The notes under the pieces: generated by a model | Database searches by the model: none | Seen by the model: the letters and a program-made list of their open reading frames with translations, nothing else | Told to the model about the DNA's origin: nothing | Made by a program: the position numbers and the translations under genes | Assembly (NCBI GenBank): GCA_014529385.2 | Contig: CM043966.1 | Location: 84,807,087-84,871,086 of the forward strand | Reading direction: 5' to 3' | DNA: 64,000 bases | Source of the DNA: Adiantum capillus-veneris | Taxonomy: Eukaryota; Streptophyta; Polypodiopsida; Polypodiales; Pteridaceae | Shown: positions 59,732 to 64,000 of the stretch, in pieces | How positions within the stretch are numbered: the first letter of the stretch is position 1 | Layout: each line of letters starts with the position of its first letter

Positions 59732-61010
59732 TCAATACATGTGAGGCATTGAAGGATCAACTTGTGCCAAATACTCTGAGACGTAAACAAATGCCTCTTG
59801 CACAATCCACCATTTGGTCATACATACCTTTGGTTGAGTCCGTAGCTGCACAAAATCTTTGAGAGTCTTTAAAAACCTCTCTAAGAAGAACATGCATCGT
59901 GCGTGCACTACTCCACATATAGCAATCTCCTCCACCACGTGAACCAAGAGGTGGATTTGACTAAGAAGGACCGATCAAGGAAATGCATCCTCAATGGCAC
60001 ACACAGTTTCTGATGCAACTTTTTGAGGAGCAGGGATAGCATCTACTTCAATTTCCTTGGAGCTCACAAATCTACAAGAAAACACACAAGGATACACTAA
60101 GTGCTAGTTGAGATTATTGTGTACATTAAAAAAGTGTAGTTGAGTGGAGTCTTGTGGTGTGCCTTAATAGCTCTCCAAGTTTGAAAATAGCATCCCTGAC
60201 TTTCTTGTCCCGACATATACACATACTCACCCGCCGCAGAATGAACTACAATGTAAATTAGGGGAAGGGAACGTGAGAGAAATTCATACACACAAGCTAT
60301 ATATAGAATAGGGAGAGGGACATTACCTGAAGCATCTTGTGCCAATCAAGGTACTTCAACCCATACAATTGAATGCTTCCACCTTTGTTCGCTTTTGTGA
60401 AATCTCCTTGTAGCAACCTCATGTATCTTGTTGGTGTGCGAATAGAAGCAATGGTACCCTTCACTTTGTCTAATTACTCTTTGGCAAGCATACATGGTGC
60501 TTTAGGAAGCAAAATCTTTCCATTGGGGGCACAACATGGAGTAACAGGAGTGGGGAGACGTTTCAAAAGCCTCAAATCCTCCCTCGTACCCAGAGAGTCC
60601 TTCTTGCCAATAATGTGGTTCCATAGTGTTTGGGCTACATTCTTCAATATGTGCATTAGATCCAAGAGGTGTCATATTTTTAAGTCCTTCTAATATGGAA
60701 GCCTTAAAAATATGGAATACCTTGACATACCTTTTGGTAGAGGGCACATAGCTGGATTGTTGTTGTAGTGCTCTTCCCAAATGGTTGTCCAATCTGCCAT
60801 CGTGAGCTTTAGAGGGGTCTTTCCATTTGTTGGAGCCTTGTTCTTTCTATTCCCTTGAGATAAGAAATGATGGTTGTTTGGATAGATTACCTTGCGTAAG
60901 GCATCGGGCCTCTCTGTCACCAATGATGGCCCGCAAGTAGGACATGCATTGTGAACCGATGTGGACAACCTTGCATATATATCATGTCGTTAGAGAGAGA
61001 CAAAACTAAA

Positions 61011-61060
<50 letters not shown>

Positions 61061-62272
61061 GGGAGATACCAAAAATCTCTCCAAGACCAGGATAGTCGTG
61101 CATAGTCCACATAAGGATTCCCCTCATAATGGCTTATCTCCCCCCCTTTGCAAGTGAGACATCTACAACAGGAATGCCTCTCCATAACTCCTCCAACTCC
61201 TCGAGGAGGGGCTCAAGGTACGCATAAATATTTGACACTTAATTGTACCTCCCTGGCACAAGCAAGGAAGGAAGTATATTTTCCTTCTTGGTTGTCTCCC
61301 ATGGTGGAATATTGTAGTTGACAATCACCAGAGGCCAAGTGCTCCATGAAGTAGACTTCGTGCCGAAGGGGTTGACATCATCACTTGCTAAAACAAGCCT
61401 TAAGTGTGGAGGCTCCAACCCAGACTCCGGCCATTGAGTTTCGATGTGCCTCCATGGAGATGAATTGGCAGGGACAAGCATCATTCCATCATTTGAGTGA
61501 TGGTTGGCGTGACACACAAGAAACTCCATGGTAGACCTGCTTTTAAACATGTGTTGAATGTGAGGAATTAATGAAAAATATCTCAATACCTTGCGGGGTA
61601 GGTGTGCTCCTCTCACTCCGGTCTTGTATCGTGCTTCTCCGCATCCACGAGACATGAGATAGCATGTGCGTGCTCATTGCGGTATAGCATGAAATGGTTG
61701 ACGCACGCATGGATGCGCTCATACTCCATTCCAAGTGCAGTGACATACGATCTAGCTCGTCGACAATCTGGAGGCATGTAGTGATCTTTTGGAACCATGT
61801 TGCCTATCAAACTACAACAAACAAGCATATTAGTACAATTCCAAGGAGGCAGCACCATAAAGCGAGTGAAGGGTATATAAAGAGCCATATTTCAAACTTA
61901 CCCAAGGAGTGCATTGACACTTTCATTGATCCAACAAAATTTTTCTTGTAAGTTGATGACTTCCAACAATGCCCGGAGCATCGAGCAATGTGCACCGTCG
62001 TAAAGAGGTGTTAGGGCACTCACCATCAATCTATCCTCCGTTGTCGCTGCCCGTTGAGTTCAGGGCAGGCAATCCTCCTCGCACACGTCACGTTCATGAT
62101 CCACTAACTCATCACACATGTTGAACATGTGATCATCCTCTACCTCAAAGTGCGACTGTGACGCTGGTGCACCCAGTTTCTGTCGACACATGGAAGTGCC
62201 AGTAGCAGCGCATGGAAGTGCCAGTAGCAGCGGTGTGGAAATCAGTAGCATGATGGGGGAGTGCTTGAACAT
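59732..62272 (-). pseudogene. TNP2-type (En/Spm, CACTA) transposase pseudogene
   Basis: Read on the minus strand from 62272: VEDDHMFNMCDELVDHE; SALTPLYDGAHCSMLRALLE; PPDCRRARSYVTALGMEYER with IHACVNHFMLYRNE; then (61655-61239) YFSLIPHIQHMFKSRS, LRLVLASDDVNPFGTKSTSW and STWPLVIVNYNIPPWE, the core of the Transposase_21 family. It continues AYLEPLLEELEELWRGIP, NACPTCGPSLVTERPDALRK, LDLMHILKNVAQTLWNHIIG, and a DUF4218-like end at 59732-60080 (LSQIHLLVHVVEEIAICG, FFLERFLKTLKDFVQL). Gaps, one with (GA)n at 61017-61055, may be introns. Frame changes make it a pseudogene. Terminal repeats were not located. Confidence 0.85.
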
Positions 62273-64000
62273 GTGCTAGATGGAGATTGCGGCAAATGCG
62301 ATTGTGATGTGTATGCCAAATGTTTCTTTTAGTAGACCAAAGGGGGTTTTCAAGCTCAGTCGCTTGGGTCTCTTAATGTGGTCAGATATTCTTGCACGGA
62401 ATGGTACCATGCTATGCATGTTGAGTGCTTGCACTGCTTGGACAAGGTCCAAGTTTTGATGATGCTTGGAGATGGATGGATAACAGTTTACCATCATGAG
62501 GTCGGCGGCACGAAAAGTGATTCTTTTGGTGGAGTTTTAGGGTATACAAAGTTCAAGGCAGATGGTAGATCTTGCTTCTGATCATTGGCAACACGACAGG
62601 AAGCTACACACATTTTTTATGAGGGGGTGGAGCTCAAGAGTCGAAGGGTGTGCAGGAGGAGATGTCGAAGGAGGTTTTTTCAACCAATGAGCGTCAATAG
62701 TCGATGGCATGGGACAAGTCGCCAAGCAAGGGCTAAGCTAAAAATAGCTTTGAGCTATTTTTTTTTAAAAAGGATGACAACTATTGTACTTCATGGGGTG
62801 ATGACACCATCTGGGTGGAGAAGAGTGTGTGCCAGCAAAGGAGCGCCAGATGGATGGTTGCATGAGCAGAGCAGGAGAGGGGAGAGCGGGTCTGGGAGAG
62901 CGTTCCAGAGAAGGCACTCAGGAAGCTTGTCGACTGCAGTAAAAAAAGGAGGGCCGCCTTGAGGGGAGCAGGGTCACGAGACCGGCTACAGAAGGAGCAA
63001 GTGTTGAAGGCAAAGAGCTTGCCTGAGGAGGTTGCCTGAGGAGGGACTCCTGTAGGTTGGCAAGTGTCGAGATCAGGAGGATGCAGAGCTGAGGGCTGCG
63101 GTCAGTGAGGAGTGTACTTGGATTGGAGGTGGCGGGGACTGGGGGTCTGTTTAGGGCCGCCAATTGGGGTGCTTGCAAAGGGGCGGGGGAAGGAAGGATA
63201 TAGAGAGAGCCGCCAAAGAGTGCTACAGGCTAGAGGGGCTACCCGGCTTCAAAGGAGGAGGCACTGTATGCAGCGGGGAGCCCAAAAGCTTCAAAATAAA
63301 AAACCAAACACTGCAGGCTAAAGGGTGCCATGTTCATAAAAAAGAGCTATTTGGTGGTAATTATGGGTGTTACAAATAGCCGTCAGAGGGCTGCCAGTTG
63401 AGAGGGAAGGTCAAGTGCAAGAGAGTGGAGAAAATCTGTGAGATTTGCAGGTGGGGGTCGCCAGAGAGAAGCCGGCTATAGAGAGGAAAAAAACAGTACT
63501 GTATTAATGGCACTTGGTGGGGCATGAACATGCAAGAAGAAAAGAGCAAAGCCGGTTGAACCTGGTAGCACAAGAGATCGCCATACCAGAGGGGAGGCCA
63601 CCCCCTACCAAGAAGGGCATTCATTTGCTTTCCTCTCTCTCAAGATTACGTGAGCACCAAGGAGAGGTAATCCTTGCAAGGCCTGCAAGGAAGGAGAGAG
63701 AATTCTTTTTGCATAATATTTTCCATGTTCCATCCTCCAATTGTGACCAATTTAGTCGGCATATTCATTCTCTTTAGAATCCAAGTGTCTGCTTTAATTA
63801 TTCTCCACCTTTCTCTCTCGTTTTTGTGTTGAGTGGAGTATGCTATGCACATGTGCTTTCGATATATATCAAATGTATGAGTGTATAATGAGGGGATGTT
63901 TTGTACGCCAAGAGGGTACCAATTATATGTGAGGAAACTTATGCTTGTCGGAGACCTTGCAAGTATTTGATTGACTTTCTATGGTATTTGGTGCTTTGAA
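62273..64000. other. Unassigned right end of window
   Basis: GC-richer stretch (62600-63300) with short ORFs that show no domain. It may be the 5' region of the TNP2 element, or unrelated. Nothing further supported. Confidence 0.4.

Overview
This is repeat-dense nuclear DNA from a land plant with a large genome. Lineage is not resolved; a fern or another large-genome plant is a guess from the style of the retroelements. I see no rRNA, tRNA, CRISPR array or intact cellular gene. Almost everything is nested, decayed transposable elements, and the order of insertion can be read from target-site duplications (TSDs).

Layout. 1-3298: element E, a minus-strand Ty3-type remnant running off the left edge, with its leader at 1560-3298. 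3299-21206: element A1, a plus-strand Ty3-type element with 936-bp LTRs and a tRNA-Asp-type primer site, lacking RT, RNase H and integrase. A1 contains a CACTA-ended DNA element (7514-8852) and a complete gag-only LTR element A2 (13426-18896, TSD TCAAG). 21207-21293: a near-perfect palindrome built from A1 LTR ends. 21738-45738: element B, a minus-strand Ty3-type element of Athila/Tat style with gag, zinc knuckles, protease, RT, RNase H, integrase and a tail. B is interrupted by a Copia element (25802-30852, TSD TCCAT, inside RT), a Mutator-like foldback element (32884-34612, 9-bp TSD) and an LTR element without recognisable gag-pol (37485-42588, TSD AGATA/AGGTA) that carries gene-like sequence. 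45739-50838: a large imperfect inverted repeat around a Copia RT fragment. 50878-56549: element C, a plus-strand chromovirus with a chromodomain-like end. 57640-58250: a LINE-like RT remnant. 58578 onward: another LTR. 59732-62272: a decayed TNP2-type (En/Spm, CACTA) transposase on the minus strand. The last 1.7 kb is unassigned.

Most interesting signal. Four related Ty3-type elements carry arrays of perfect or near-perfect palindromes in the untranslated leader between primer site and gag, spaced mostly about 270-290 bp. The palindrome is element-specific: CGATCGCGATCG in A1, ACATCCTACGCGTAGGATGT in A2, TAAATAATCGCGATTATTTA in B and E. All are centred on CGCG. Each of the three families with an LTR in the window also has one copy or remnant of its own palindrome inside the LTR, about 580-600 nt from the LTR start. 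This looks like a modular, coevolving cis-signal in a set of autonomous (B) and non-autonomous (A1, A2, E) elements. Its function (packaging, RNA dimerisation, or binding of a dimeric or methylation-sensitive protein) is inference.

Secondary signals: a second retropepsin-like domain and a Trp-Pro-Lys-rich tail in both A1 and B, a phase-conserved candidate intron in the A1 tail, a doubled integrase zinc-binding domain in B, and short hairpins at the extreme LTR ends of several families.
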